From: Minisyncoccota bacterium
GTDB taxonomy: Bacteria > Patescibacteriota > Minisyncoccia > UBA6257 > GWB1-50-10
Reading direction: 5' to 3'
Assembly (NCBI GenBank): GCA_020062265.1
Contig: JAGUWR010000040.1
Span: 1 to 5,877, forward strand
DNA: 5,877 nt
A program made the translations under genes and the position numbers. Under the pieces are notes generated by a model. It did no database searches. It saw only the letters and a program-made list of their open reading frames with translations, and was not told where the DNA came from. Position 1 is the stretch's first letter, and every line of letters begins with the position of its first letter. Of the stretch, positions 1 through 5,840 are shown piece by piece.

Positions 1-395
1 CCGCCGCCGTGCGGCCCAATCTTAAAAACGCCAAAAAGGTCATCGGCCAGCCCAACCAACGCCGCGAAAAGCATCGCCGCCAACGGGAGATAGGTTTCGG
101 CTCGATTGACAAAATTGAAGTAATCGGCAAAACCGTCAAAAAGTTTTTGAAAAACGAAAAAGAGAAGGGCCAGGCCGAGCACTGCCCCCCAGACGATAAC
201 CCCGCCCATCGTCGGCGTATCGGCTTTTTGTTTATGAAACTGATGGAAGACCGGTGCACTCTGTTCGTCGCGGATGTTTGTCTTCTTAAGATTGTAACGC
301 TCAATTACTCTGATAAAAATCGAAGTAAGAAAAAGGGCGGCGATGAATGACATCGCGAACATAATGAGAACTCTGATTCCTTCAAAAACCGCCAT
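1..395 (-). CDS. mraY: Phospho-N-acetylmuramoyl-pentapeptide-transferase, N-terminal part (runs off the left edge)
   Basis: Integral membrane enzyme that moves phospho-MurNAc-pentapeptide from UDP to undecaprenyl phosphate, giving lipid I, the first membrane step of peptidoglycan synthesis. Only the first 131 codons are present; family members are usually about 320-360 residues. Visible: a first membrane segment at about 7-31; the family signature HKQKADTPTMGG at 54-65, matching H-x-x-K-x-x-TPTMGG; membrane segments at about 66-82 and 103-117; and GLADD at 115-119, whose D118-D119 match the catalytic aspartate pair (D115/D116 in E. coli). The ATG at 393-395 comes 1 nt after the TAG of the carboxypeptidase gene and has no Shine-Dalgarno site, so translation is probably coupled. 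A related WecA-type transferase is possible, but TPTMGG and a peptidoglycan-gene neighbour favour MraY. Confidence 0.87.
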   Translation of the reverse strand, partial: MAVFEGIRVLIMFAMSFIAALFLTSIFIRVIERYNLKKTNIRDEQSAPVFHQFHKQKADTPTMGGVIVWGAVLGLALLFFVFQKLFDGFADYFNFVNRAETYLPLAAMLFAALVGLADDLFGVFKIGPHGG

Positions 396-396
396 A

Positions 397-1377
397 CTAC
401 TGGAACTTATAAGCCCGGCCGACCCATTCGAATAATTCTTTAGTGTTTTTAATTCGATTATAGCTGCCTAAAATTACTAAAATAAAACGTTGAGTATTGA
501 AAGTAAATATTGCCGCCAAATTCTCTCTTGCCTCGAGAGAAGTGCCGGTTTTACCACCCCAGAAATTTTTATCCTCAACTAAAGAATTTATGTTTTGAAG
601 CATCCGACTCTCCACCCTATTAATCGGCTGAACTAAAAGGGATGGCAAACGGCTCCAGTTAAGAACTTCGGGGTGCCGTTCAAGAACGTATCTCAACAAT
701 CGAACGATGTCGGCGGCGCTGGACATATTGTTGTTTGAAAGCCCGCTGGCGTCCGTAACTCTGGTTTGAGACATTTTTAATTCTCGCGCTTTTTCATTCA
801 GCCGGGCCACAAAAGCATCTTTGCCGTAATAATACTCAAAAGCGGCGGCGGCATCATTGCTTGAGGTAATCACCATTATTTTTAAAAGGTCGAAAGCAGT
901 GTAGATTTCGCCGGCCTGGAAACCGCCGTTATTACCTTCGGTTGTTATCATCTCGGGGGTAATCTCTATTTTCTTGTTAATCCCAATATCTTCAGACGCC
1001 ACCACGGCCGTAAGAAGCTTAGTCAACGAAGCCATTGGCCAGGGACGATAAACCTGGTGGTAGAAAAAAGGAAAGCCATCATCAAGTGATTCAATCAGAA
1101 CTGCCCCAGCGTTAACTTCTAAATCAAGAACTTCCCAGTTTCTAACCGGTCCTCGTTTTATCTCAATTTCTACGGGATTTTGAACAGCTCTTAGCGCTAC
1201 TGCCTGAAACGAAAGGTTTGGAGGATTAGCCGGCGGTTTTTGAACAGCCGGAGCAGCCGGGATTGACACCATTCCGACAGCAGGTCGGAACTGTGATCGG
1301 TTCAAATCCGCTCTCGTAATTGTGAGAGAAACAAAAATTACTAAGATTAGCGCCAATGCCTGAAATTGAAAAGCCAT
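397..1377 (-). CDS. D-alanyl-D-alanine carboxypeptidase (PBP5/DacA type, peptidase S11)
   Basis: Penicillin-binding serine peptidase that trims the terminal D-Ala from peptidoglycan stem peptides outside the membrane. All three active-site motifs are present with family-like spacing: SLTK at 117-120 (nucleophile S117, base K120), SSN at 172-174 and KTGT at 276-279. An N-terminal hydrophobic stretch at about 6-20 is a signal peptide or membrane anchor; no clear cleavage site is seen. A Pro/Ala-rich linker follows at about 33-54. The protein ends about 47 residues after KTGT, so it lacks the C-terminal beta domain and amphipathic anchor of E. coli PBP5 (about 400 residues). Anchoring would therefore be N-terminal. 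The ATG at 1375-1377 is supported by a GGAG 8 nt upstream. It follows scpB by 5 nt and precedes mraY by 1 nt. Which dac paralogue it is cannot be said. Confidence 0.93.
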   Translation of the reverse strand: MAFQFQALALILVIFVSLTITRADLNRSQFRPAVGMVSIPAAPAVQKPPANPPNLSFQAVALRAVQNPVEIEIKRGPVRNWEVLDLEVNAGAVLIESLDDGFPFFYHQVYRPWPMASLTKLLTAVVASEDIGINKKIEITPEMITTEGNNGGFQAGEIYTAFDLLKIMVITSSNDAAAAFEYYYGKDAFVARLNEKARELKMSQTRVTDASGLSNNNMSSAADIVRLLRYVLERHPEVLNWSRLPSLLVQPINRVESRMLQNINSLVEDKNFWGGKTGTSLEARENLAAIFTFNTQRFILVILGSYNRIKNTKELFEWVGRAYKFQ

Positions 1378-1382
1378 GTTAA

Positions 1383-1949
1383 TTACTCCGCAGTTGTTTG
1401 CTCGACGGCGAACTTGTTAAGCACGTCTTTGTAGTTTTGATATTCCGGCAGTCCCTCTTTCCTCAACAGCCCGAGATGTTTAAGCGACTCGCTATTGAGA
1501 TCATAGCGGTAGACGTTCCCTCGTTCCGGATCGGAAGATCGTTCAATCAGACCGCGAACTAGCAAACTCCTTAAGATGAAACTTGAATTCACGCCGCGGA
1601 TCTGATCAATAGTAGCCCGGGCGACTGGTCCTAAATAAGCAACGATGGCGATGGCTTCAAGAGCGGCCGGCGTGAGGGCTTCCCGAAATTCTTCCTTTAT
1701 AAAATTTTGTATTAACTTCTGAAGATCGGGTTTAGTAACGAGTTGAACGCGACCACCGTTCCAAACTAACGTTAGTCCCCTTTTCAAATCATTGGCTAAA
1801 TCGAGACCGTGTGTCTCAAGAAGACGACGACAATCTTCTTCAGTCAACCCCAGCCGCCGGGCGAGATCTTTAAGTAAAATCGGCTCTCCGTAAGTGAAAA
1901 GGACCGCCTCAAGCGCTGCTATTTTATTGTATTCGTTATTTTCACTCAT
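1383..1949 (-). CDS. scpB: Segregation and condensation protein B
   Basis: Winged-helix kleisin-associated subunit that works with ScpA and Smc in compacting and separating the chromosome. The 188 residues match the family size (B. subtilis ScpB is about 197). The N-terminal winged helix begins with AALEAVLFTYGEPI at 11-24. The strongest signature is in the second winged helix at about 95-137: EAIAIVAYLGPVARATIDQI followed by RGV, matching the family pattern of EtLAIIAY, a proline and then IRGV. The usual glycine/proline turn before the last strand appears as DPERGNVYRYD (140-150). The ATG at 1947-1949 overlaps the 3' end of aspS by 8 nt (ATGAGTGA) with no usable Shine-Dalgarno spacing, pointing to coupled translation. 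The partner gene scpA, often adjacent in other bacteria, is not in this window. Confidence 0.92.
   Translation of the reverse strand: MSENNEYNKIAALEAVLFTYGEPILLKDLARRLGLTEEDCRRLLETHGLDLANDLKRGLTLVWNGGRVQLVTKPDLQKLIQNFIKEEFREALTPAALEAIAIVAYLGPVARATIDQIRGVNSSFILRSLLVRGLIERSSDPERGNVYRYDLNSESLKHLGLLRKEGLPEYQNYKDVLNKFAVEQTTAE
1386..1389 (-). promoter_or_regulatory. Ribosome binding site of the carboxypeptidase gene
   Basis: GGAG on the minus strand, 8 nt before the ATG at 1377. It lies across the last sense codon of scpB (GCG GAG TAA), so ribosomes finishing scpB sit directly over it. It is the only good Shine-Dalgarno site among the six genes and it fixes this start codon. Confidence 0.75.
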
Positions 1950-3420
1950 CCCCAGTAGTGTTTTTAATTTTAATATGGAGTTCTTCTAACTGGCTTTCCT
2001 CAACCGGCGCCGGCGCATCCATCATCAGATCGCGGCCGTCGCCGGTCTTGGGGAAAGCAATCACTTCACGGATATTGGGCTCTCCTTGAAGGATAGCGAC
2101 AAAACGATCAAGGCCGGAAGCGATGCCGCCGTGAGGCGGAACGCCGTACTCAAATGCTTCAAGCATATGGCCGAATTTTTCTTTAACATCGCCGGGTTTA
2201 TTGCCCATTGCTTCAAAAACCGCTTGAAGCAAATCCGGCTTATGAGTCCTGATTGAGCCGCCGCCAATTTCATAGCCATTTAACACAACGTCATATTGAT
2301 AAGCCAAAATTTCTGCAGGATTTTCTTTAAATACTTCTTTAAATTGTTTGGAATTTGGTGCTTGGTATTTGGAATTTATTTTGACCTTGGGCAAGGTAAA
2401 GGGGTGATGAACCGCATCCCAACGCTTTTCCACATCTCTCCATTCAAACATCGGAAAATCAACAATGAAAGCAAAAGCTAGTTCGTTGGGGTTATTCTCG
2501 CCGCGACGCAAATCCGGCTTATCTGAACCGTACCGTTCCATCGTTTCGGCGTAGTTCAAACGCGGGAAATTTTTCTCCGTAATTTTTTTATCGGGATACA
2601 ATTTCTCAATAAGAGCGATGTATAATTCCTCGATTAAATTAAGAATGTCGTCTTGTTCAATAAAACTCATCTCGATATCAAGCTGGGTAAATTCCGGCTG
2701 GCGGTCGCCGCGGGTATCTTCATCGCGAAAACAACGGGCAATTTGAAAATAACGCTCGAGGCCGGCAACCATCAGGAGCTGTTTGTACTGCTGAGGCGAT
2801 TGAGGCAGAGCGTAGAACTTGCCCGGATGGAGACGGGCCGGCACGAGGTAATCGCGGGCCCCCTCCGGAGTCGATTTCCCCAAAATTGGAGTTTCAACTT
2901 CTACAAAATCTTTGGCACTCAGAAAATCGCGGATAAACTTAATCACTCGAGCCCGCTCGCGAAGGTTGGCTTGGAGACGCGACCGACGGAGATCAAGATA
3001 GCGATGCCGCATTCGCCCTTCTTCGCCTATTCCATAGCCGTCGCCGGCTAAATCAAAAGGCGGCGTTTCCGCCTGGGTTAAAATTTCCAATGTCTCTGCC
3101 AATACTTCAAAATTACCCGTCGCCAGCTTCGGGTTATCCATTCCTTTGGGTCTTTTTTGAACTTTCCCGCTCATCTTAATCACCCACTCCGGCCTTAAAG
3201 TATCCGCAAGTTTGTAAAGCTCAACTCTATTTTTCGGATTTCCGCCAGAGACGGATCCGCTTTCGGCGGGAAAAACAAGCTGAACAATACCGCTCCGGTC
3301 TCTTAAATCAATAAAAATAAGCTTACCATGGTCTCGTCTCGTATCTACCCAGCCGTAAAGTTCAACCTCTTTTCCTTCAGCACCAACAATGTCCCGGCTT
3401 AAAACTCGCATTGTTCTCAT
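1942..3420 (-). CDS. aspS: Aspartyl-tRNA synthetase, bacterial type without the GAD insertion domain
   Basis: Class II synthetase that attaches aspartate to its tRNA in the cytoplasm. The N-terminal OB-fold anticodon-binding domain is at about 15-115 (GWVDTRRDHGKLIFIDLRDR at 23-42). Motif 1 is near 171-180 (VETP). Motif 2 is at about 229-251, with FRDED and then EFTQLDIEM. Motif 3 is GIASGLDRF at 432-440, with R439 the ATP-binding arginine. Only about 16 residues separate YGSDKPDLR (297-305) from DFPMFEW (321-327), where E. coli AspRS carries the roughly 120-residue GAD domain; hence 492 residues instead of 590. Residues 51-60 and about 346-359 are encoded by repeat DNA and look like inserts. 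H31 in RRDHG recalls non-discriminating enzymes. Two starts are possible: ATG 3418-3420, or ATG 3409-3411 (residue 4), which better fits the usual N-terminus. Gap to the upstream gene is 6 nt. Confidence 0.96.
   Translation of the reverse strand: MRTMRVLSRDIVGAEGKEVELYGWVDTRRDHGKLIFIDLRDRSGIVQLVFPAESGSVSGGNPKNRVELYKLADTLRPEWVIKMSGKVQKRPKGMDNPKLATGNFEVLAETLEILTQAETPPFDLAGDGYGIGEEGRMRHRYLDLRRSRLQANLRERARVIKFIRDFLSAKDFVEVETPILGKSTPEGARDYLVPARLHPGKFYALPQSPQQYKQLLMVAGLERYFQIARCFRDEDTRGDRQPEFTQLDIEMSFIEQDDILNLIEELYIALIEKLYPDKKITEKNFPRLNYAETMERYGSDKPDLRRGENNPNELAFAFIVDFPMFEWRDVEKRWDAVHHPFTLPKVKINSKYQAPNSKQFKEVFKENPAEILAYQYDVVLNGYEIGGGSIRTHKPDLLQAVFEAMGNKPGDVKEKFGHMLEAFEYGVPPHGGIASGLDRFVAILQGEPNIREVIAFPKTGDGRDLMMDAPAPVEESQLEELHIKIKNTTGDE
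2344..2377 (-). repeat. 7-nt-period repeat inside aspS, translated as an insert
   Basis: On the plus strand four consecutive 7-mers, TTGGAAT, TTGGTGC, TTGGTAT and TTGGAAT (2348-2375), share the pattern TTGGNNN. It lies in the coding sequence between HHPFTLPK and the FKEVFKENPAEIL segment of AspRS. Read on the minus strand it encodes about residues 346-359 (VKINSKYQAPNSKQ), a stretch with no counterpart in E. coli AspRS as I recall it. The sequence resembles dispersed AT-rich repeats I remember from Patescibacteria and Omnitrophota genomes; that is recollection, not a search. Length is compatible with the frame, so the gene stays intact. Confidence 0.72.
3239..3272. repeat. Interrupted GC-rich palindrome inside aspS, translated as an insert
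   Basis: A 34-nt imperfect palindrome centred on CGGATCCG (3252-3259). Its outer arms TTTCCGCC (3239-3246) and GGCGGGAA (3265-3272) pair with one G-T wobble; the stretches between centre and arms pair only partly. It encodes residues 51-60 (PAESGSVSGG) of AspRS, a Gly/Ser-rich loop between VQLVF of the OB fold and the conserved ELYKLADTLRPEWV segment, where related enzymes seem to have only a few residues. It resembles dispersed CCGCC/GGCGG hairpin repeats that I recall from Parcubacteria; a genome search would settle this. Confidence 0.62.
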
Positions 3421-3424
3421 TATA
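3419..3424 (-). promoter_or_regulatory. Possible -10 element at the aspS start
   Basis: A perfect TATAAT on the minus strand overlaps the first candidate ATG of aspS. Transcription starting about 7 nt downstream would begin almost exactly at the second in-frame ATG (3409-3411), giving a leaderless aspS mRNA. No -35 box is visible at 17-18 nt, so this may be chance in an AT-rich junction. Confidence 0.25.
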
Positions 3425-3426
3425 GC

Positions 3427-4314
3427 TTAAAATTTAAAAACTTCCACTTCATTGTTTTTCCTTAGTAAAACTTTAATAGTCCCGTCTTGGTCGGTCCGGT
3501 AGATAGTAGCCCCAGCAGCAAGGAGACGGCTAAGCGCTTCTCGGGTCGGATGGCCGTAGAAATTCTTCCCTACCCCGATTGCCGCCAGGCGGGGCCGGGC
3601 AACTGAAAGAAATCGCGCCGAAGAAGAATATTTTGAACCGTGATGAGCAACCTTAAGAATATCAACCGGCGCCCATTCGCTAAAGCCAACCAATTTCTCT
3701 TCAATAGCGGCGCTGATATCGCCGGTAAAAAGGGCTCTGGCGCCGCCGGCCTCAAGAGCAAAAACCAGACTGGTATCGTTAGAGACGCCTCGTTTTACAA
3801 GTTCGCTATCCGGCGAAATTATCCTCATTACACTTTTCTGATGTCGAATTCTGTCACCAGCTCCAAGATTTATAGTTTTAACTCCTTTTTCGTTTATAAC
3901 CGCTTTGAGTTCTTCAAAAGCCGATGCGGTGCCGGCGCGACCGTTATGAATAAAAATGCCGACCCGATAACGCCGCAAGACCTCAATCAGACCGCCGAAA
4001 TGGTCAAGCTCGGGATGGGAAAGAATTACCAAATCAAGATAGCGCTCGGTTGGCGGCAAGGCCTTAGCCAACGCTTCTAAAACTCTGCCGTTAGGCGGTC
4101 CGCCGTCAATGAGAATTTTCACGCCGCCCGGCAATACCACCAGCGAGCCATCCCCTTGACCAACCTCTAAAAAGTAAAATAAAAGGTCGCCGCGGCGGTC
4201 GCTTAAAGCAAAAATTTGCCAATAGACAAGAGTATCTAAAGCAATCAGGACAATAACGATGATGATGACCCGATTTTTATGTTTTTGGAGCCATTCGATT
4301 AATTCGTTGAACAT
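3427..4314 (-). CDS. ComEC-type metallo-beta-lactamase-fold hydrolase (separate C-terminal half of ComEC)
   Basis: Metallo-beta-lactamase-fold domain of the DNA uptake protein ComEC, encoded alone. In ComEC this domain is extracytoplasmic and is thought to degrade the non-transported DNA strand. One membrane segment lies at about 14-36, then FLEVGQGDG (48-56, the ComEC VGQGD signature), IDGG (69-72), SHPELDH (99-105, metal ligands H100, D104, H105), SNDTSLVF (178-185), FTGDI (196-200, D199), KVAHHGS (221-227) and YGHP (253-256). All expected metal-site motifs are intact, so it is probably active. The ATG at 4312-4314 lies 38 nt inside the 3' end of comEC and has no Shine-Dalgarno site; an in-frame TAA at 4321-4323 limits any earlier start. 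It therefore depends on reinitiation after comEC, or the two are really one protein joined by a frameshift. The gap to aspS is 6 nt. Confidence 0.9.
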   Translation of the reverse strand: MFNELIEWLQKHKNRVIIIVIVLIALDTLVYWQIFALSDRRGDLLFYFLEVGQGDGSLVVLPGGVKILIDGGPPNGRVLEALAKALPPTERYLDLVILSHPELDHFGGLIEVLRRYRVGIFIHNGRAGTASAFEELKAVINEKGVKTINLGAGDRIRHQKSVMRIISPDSELVKRGVSNDTSLVFALEAGGARALFTGDISAAIEEKLVGFSEWAPVDILKVAHHGSKYSSSARFLSVARPRLAAIGVGKNFYGHPTREALSRLLAAGATIYRTDQDGTIKVLLRKNNEVEVFKF

Positions 4315-5728
4315 GGGCGATTAAAACAATGAAGGCGGCGTAGTAAAAAAATATCAAAACAGCGCTCAGGGTAGGGGTGATGGGAACGGTTAATTTGGAA
4401 AAAAATTCAATCACCAGAATTTCAAAACGGAGAAGAAGCCAGGCCGCCCAGCCCAAGGCCAAAGCCAAATGATAAGAAATAAACGAAACTGCCGCCACTA
4501 CAAACCCCAGCCCCATTGTTACCGGTACTGCTTCAAGGACGAGGACGTTGGCGAAAAGCGCAGTCAATGAAAAATTATTGAAACTGGCGATTAAAATCGG
4601 CGCCACTGCAAGCTGGGCCGACAGGGTCATAGTGAGATTCTCCCGCCAGCCGAGGAACCCGGCCTTCTCGGGCCACTTAAATATTTTGCCGAGCGCTGGT
4701 TTAAGATAAATAATGCCGAGAAGAGCTAGAAATGAAAGTTGAAAACCGGCATCAAAAACCAGCACTTTGGGGTTAACAAACGCCATTGCCAGAGCGGCAA
4801 ATATAATAGCGTTTCTGAAATTATAGAGCCGGCCGAGCTCCTTGGCGAGCAGGACAAGAATACCCATCAGGCCGGCCCGCACCACTGACGCTTCGGCACC
4901 GGTCATCATCACAAAACCGAGAATCAAAAGAACGGTCAGGGCGAAAGACAACCGACGAGACAAAAAACATAGAAAGATGGAGGCCGCTGCCCAAGCAATG
5001 ATAGTAATATTGTACCCGGAAAGCGCCACCAGGTGAGTGGTACCGCTCCGAGCCATCGCTTCTTTGAACTCCTTAGAAAACTCGCTCCGGCTGCCGAGAG
5101 TGAGACCCGAAAGGAGAGCCGCTTCCCGAACCGGCAGAACTTGTTGAAAAGAGAAGACAATTTTGTTTCTAAGTTCAAAGAGACGCGCTTTGAACGGTGA
5201 ACCCCGGTTGGAGGCTATTAACCTAACTTCTTTTGGAAAATTAACAAAACCGCTTACCCGCTCTTTAGCAAGATAAGAGGCATAGCTGGCTGGTTCGGGC
5301 CGTTGAATCACTCCTTCAAAACGAATAAGATCACCGTAGCGGAAACGCGGGTAAGCCGATAATCTCACAAGAATATTGCCCCGGCGGGGCGGTTGAAGAG
5401 CAATTTTAAAATCTTGTTTAGATAAACCCCATTCAGGATTACTCACTACCAAACCCTCAAAAGTTGTTTTCGCGCCAAAAGGAATAACTACATTTTGAAA
5501 ACGTTTATCGTCCCAAATAAAATAGAGAGCCCCAACAAAAACGAGGAATACCAATCCCCCCATCCAAGCGATTCGCCGATCCTTTTTCAAAACGTATAAA
5601 AACAAAAGTGCCGCGCTGATTAACGCGGCGCCAATAAGGATTAGCGATATTTTCAAACCAACGCTCGCTAAAAGCACCCCGACAAGAAAAAATGCCGCTC
5701 CGAAGAAAAAAATATTATGAGGAGACAT
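4277..5728 (-). CDS. comEC: ComEC/Rec2 competence protein, membrane channel part
   Basis: Polytopic inner-membrane protein that carries single-stranded DNA into the cell during natural transformation. Three hydrophobic segments open the protein (about 5-23, 26-46, 55-71). A soluble DUF4131/OB-like region follows at about 75-170. The competence core runs from about 200 to 470, with signatures GLTLGSR (208-214), GTTHLVALSGYNITII (229-244), GAEASVVRAGLM (277-288) and FDAGFQLSFLALLGI (325-339), plus about eight further membrane segments. It ends after 483 residues, in the charged loop before the last membrane helix and MBL domain, which sit in the next, overlapping gene. B. subtilis ComEC is a single protein of about 776 residues. 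The ATG at 5726-5728 has no clear Shine-Dalgarno site and is preceded by a 7-nt repeat array. It is the first gene of the apparent operon. Confidence 0.93.
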   Translation of the reverse strand: MSPHNIFFFGAAFFLVGVLLASVGLKISLILIGAALISAALLFLYVLKKDRRIAWMGGLVFLVFVGALYFIWDDKRFQNVVIPFGAKTTFEGLVVSNPEWGLSKQDFKIALQPPRRGNILVRLSAYPRFRYGDLIRFEGVIQRPEPASYASYLAKERVSGFVNFPKEVRLIASNRGSPFKARLFELRNKIVFSFQQVLPVREAALLSGLTLGSRSEFSKEFKEAMARSGTTHLVALSGYNITIIAWAAASIFLCFLSRRLSFALTVLLILGFVMMTGAEASVVRAGLMGILVLLAKELGRLYNFRNAIIFAALAMAFVNPKVLVFDAGFQLSFLALLGIIYLKPALGKIFKWPEKAGFLGWRENLTMTLSAQLAVAPILIASFNNFSLTALFANVLVLEAVPVTMGLGFVVAAVSFISYHLALALGWAAWLLLRFEILVIEFFSKLTVPITPTLSAVLIFFYYAAFIVLIAHVQRINRMAPKT

Positions 5729-5738
5729 TAGTAAAAAA

Positions 5739-5780
5739 TTTCCAATTTCTGGTTACTGATTTCTAATTACTAATTCCTAA
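5739..5780. repeat. Array of six degenerate 7-nt units upstream of comEC
   Basis: Six consecutive plus-strand 7-mers: TTTCCAA, TTTCTGG, TTACTGA, TTTCTAA, TTACTAA and TTCCTAA, consensus TTNCYRR. The array ends 10 nt before the comEC start codon, so it forms the leader or promoter region of the operon. It shares the 7-nt period, and one TTTCCAA unit type, with the repeat in aspS. No standard promoter can be assigned within it with confidence. Confidence 0.7.
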
Positions 5781-5792
5781 ACTAATACTCAT

Positions 5793-5840
5793 ATTGGTGC
5801 TATACCACGGTACAGCGCTATTCGATCGAATAGTACCAAT
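5793..5840. repeat. Two adjacent palindromes within an outer inverted repeat
   Basis: Outer arms ATTGGTGCTAT (5793-5803) and ATAGTACCAAT (5830-5840) pair over 11 positions with one G-T wobble. Inside, and partly sharing these arms, are an imperfect palindrome GCTATACCACGGTACAGC (5799-5816) and a perfect 16-nt palindrome CTATTCGATCGAATAG (5818-5833). The palindromes have little or no loop, which suits paired protein-binding half-sites better than a terminator; there is no T run. It could be an operator upstream of comEC, a small mobile or repeat element, or chance within coding sequence, since open frames cross it on both strands. Confidence 0.45.

Noticed and set aside
9..350. Plus-strand open frame of 113 codons
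   Set aside because: It lies opposite the mraY N-terminus, which has clear family motifs on the minus strand; the plus-strand product is highly charged and resembles nothing I know.
2296..2481. Plus-strand open frame containing FGIWCLVFGI
   Set aside because: This peptide is the translation of the 7-nt repeat on the opposite strand; such peptides are a known source of false gene calls. The real gene here is aspS.
2653..3051. Plus-strand open frame of 132 codons
   Set aside because: It is antisense to the AspRS motif 1/motif 2 region, whose conserved residues explain the sequence fully.
3580..3598. CCGCCAGGCGG inverted repeat in the MBL gene
   Set aside because: It encodes part of the conserved RPRLAAIGVG segment, shows no extra residues, and has a one-base loop; probably chance in GC-rich codons.
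3640..4080. Plus-strand open frame of 146 codons
   Set aside because: It is antisense to the MBL metal-site motifs and shows no recognisable domain of its own.
5375..5395. GCCCC/GGGGC hairpin inside comEC
   Set aside because: It falls in ordinary coding sequence (PPRRGN) with no T run and no sign of insertion.
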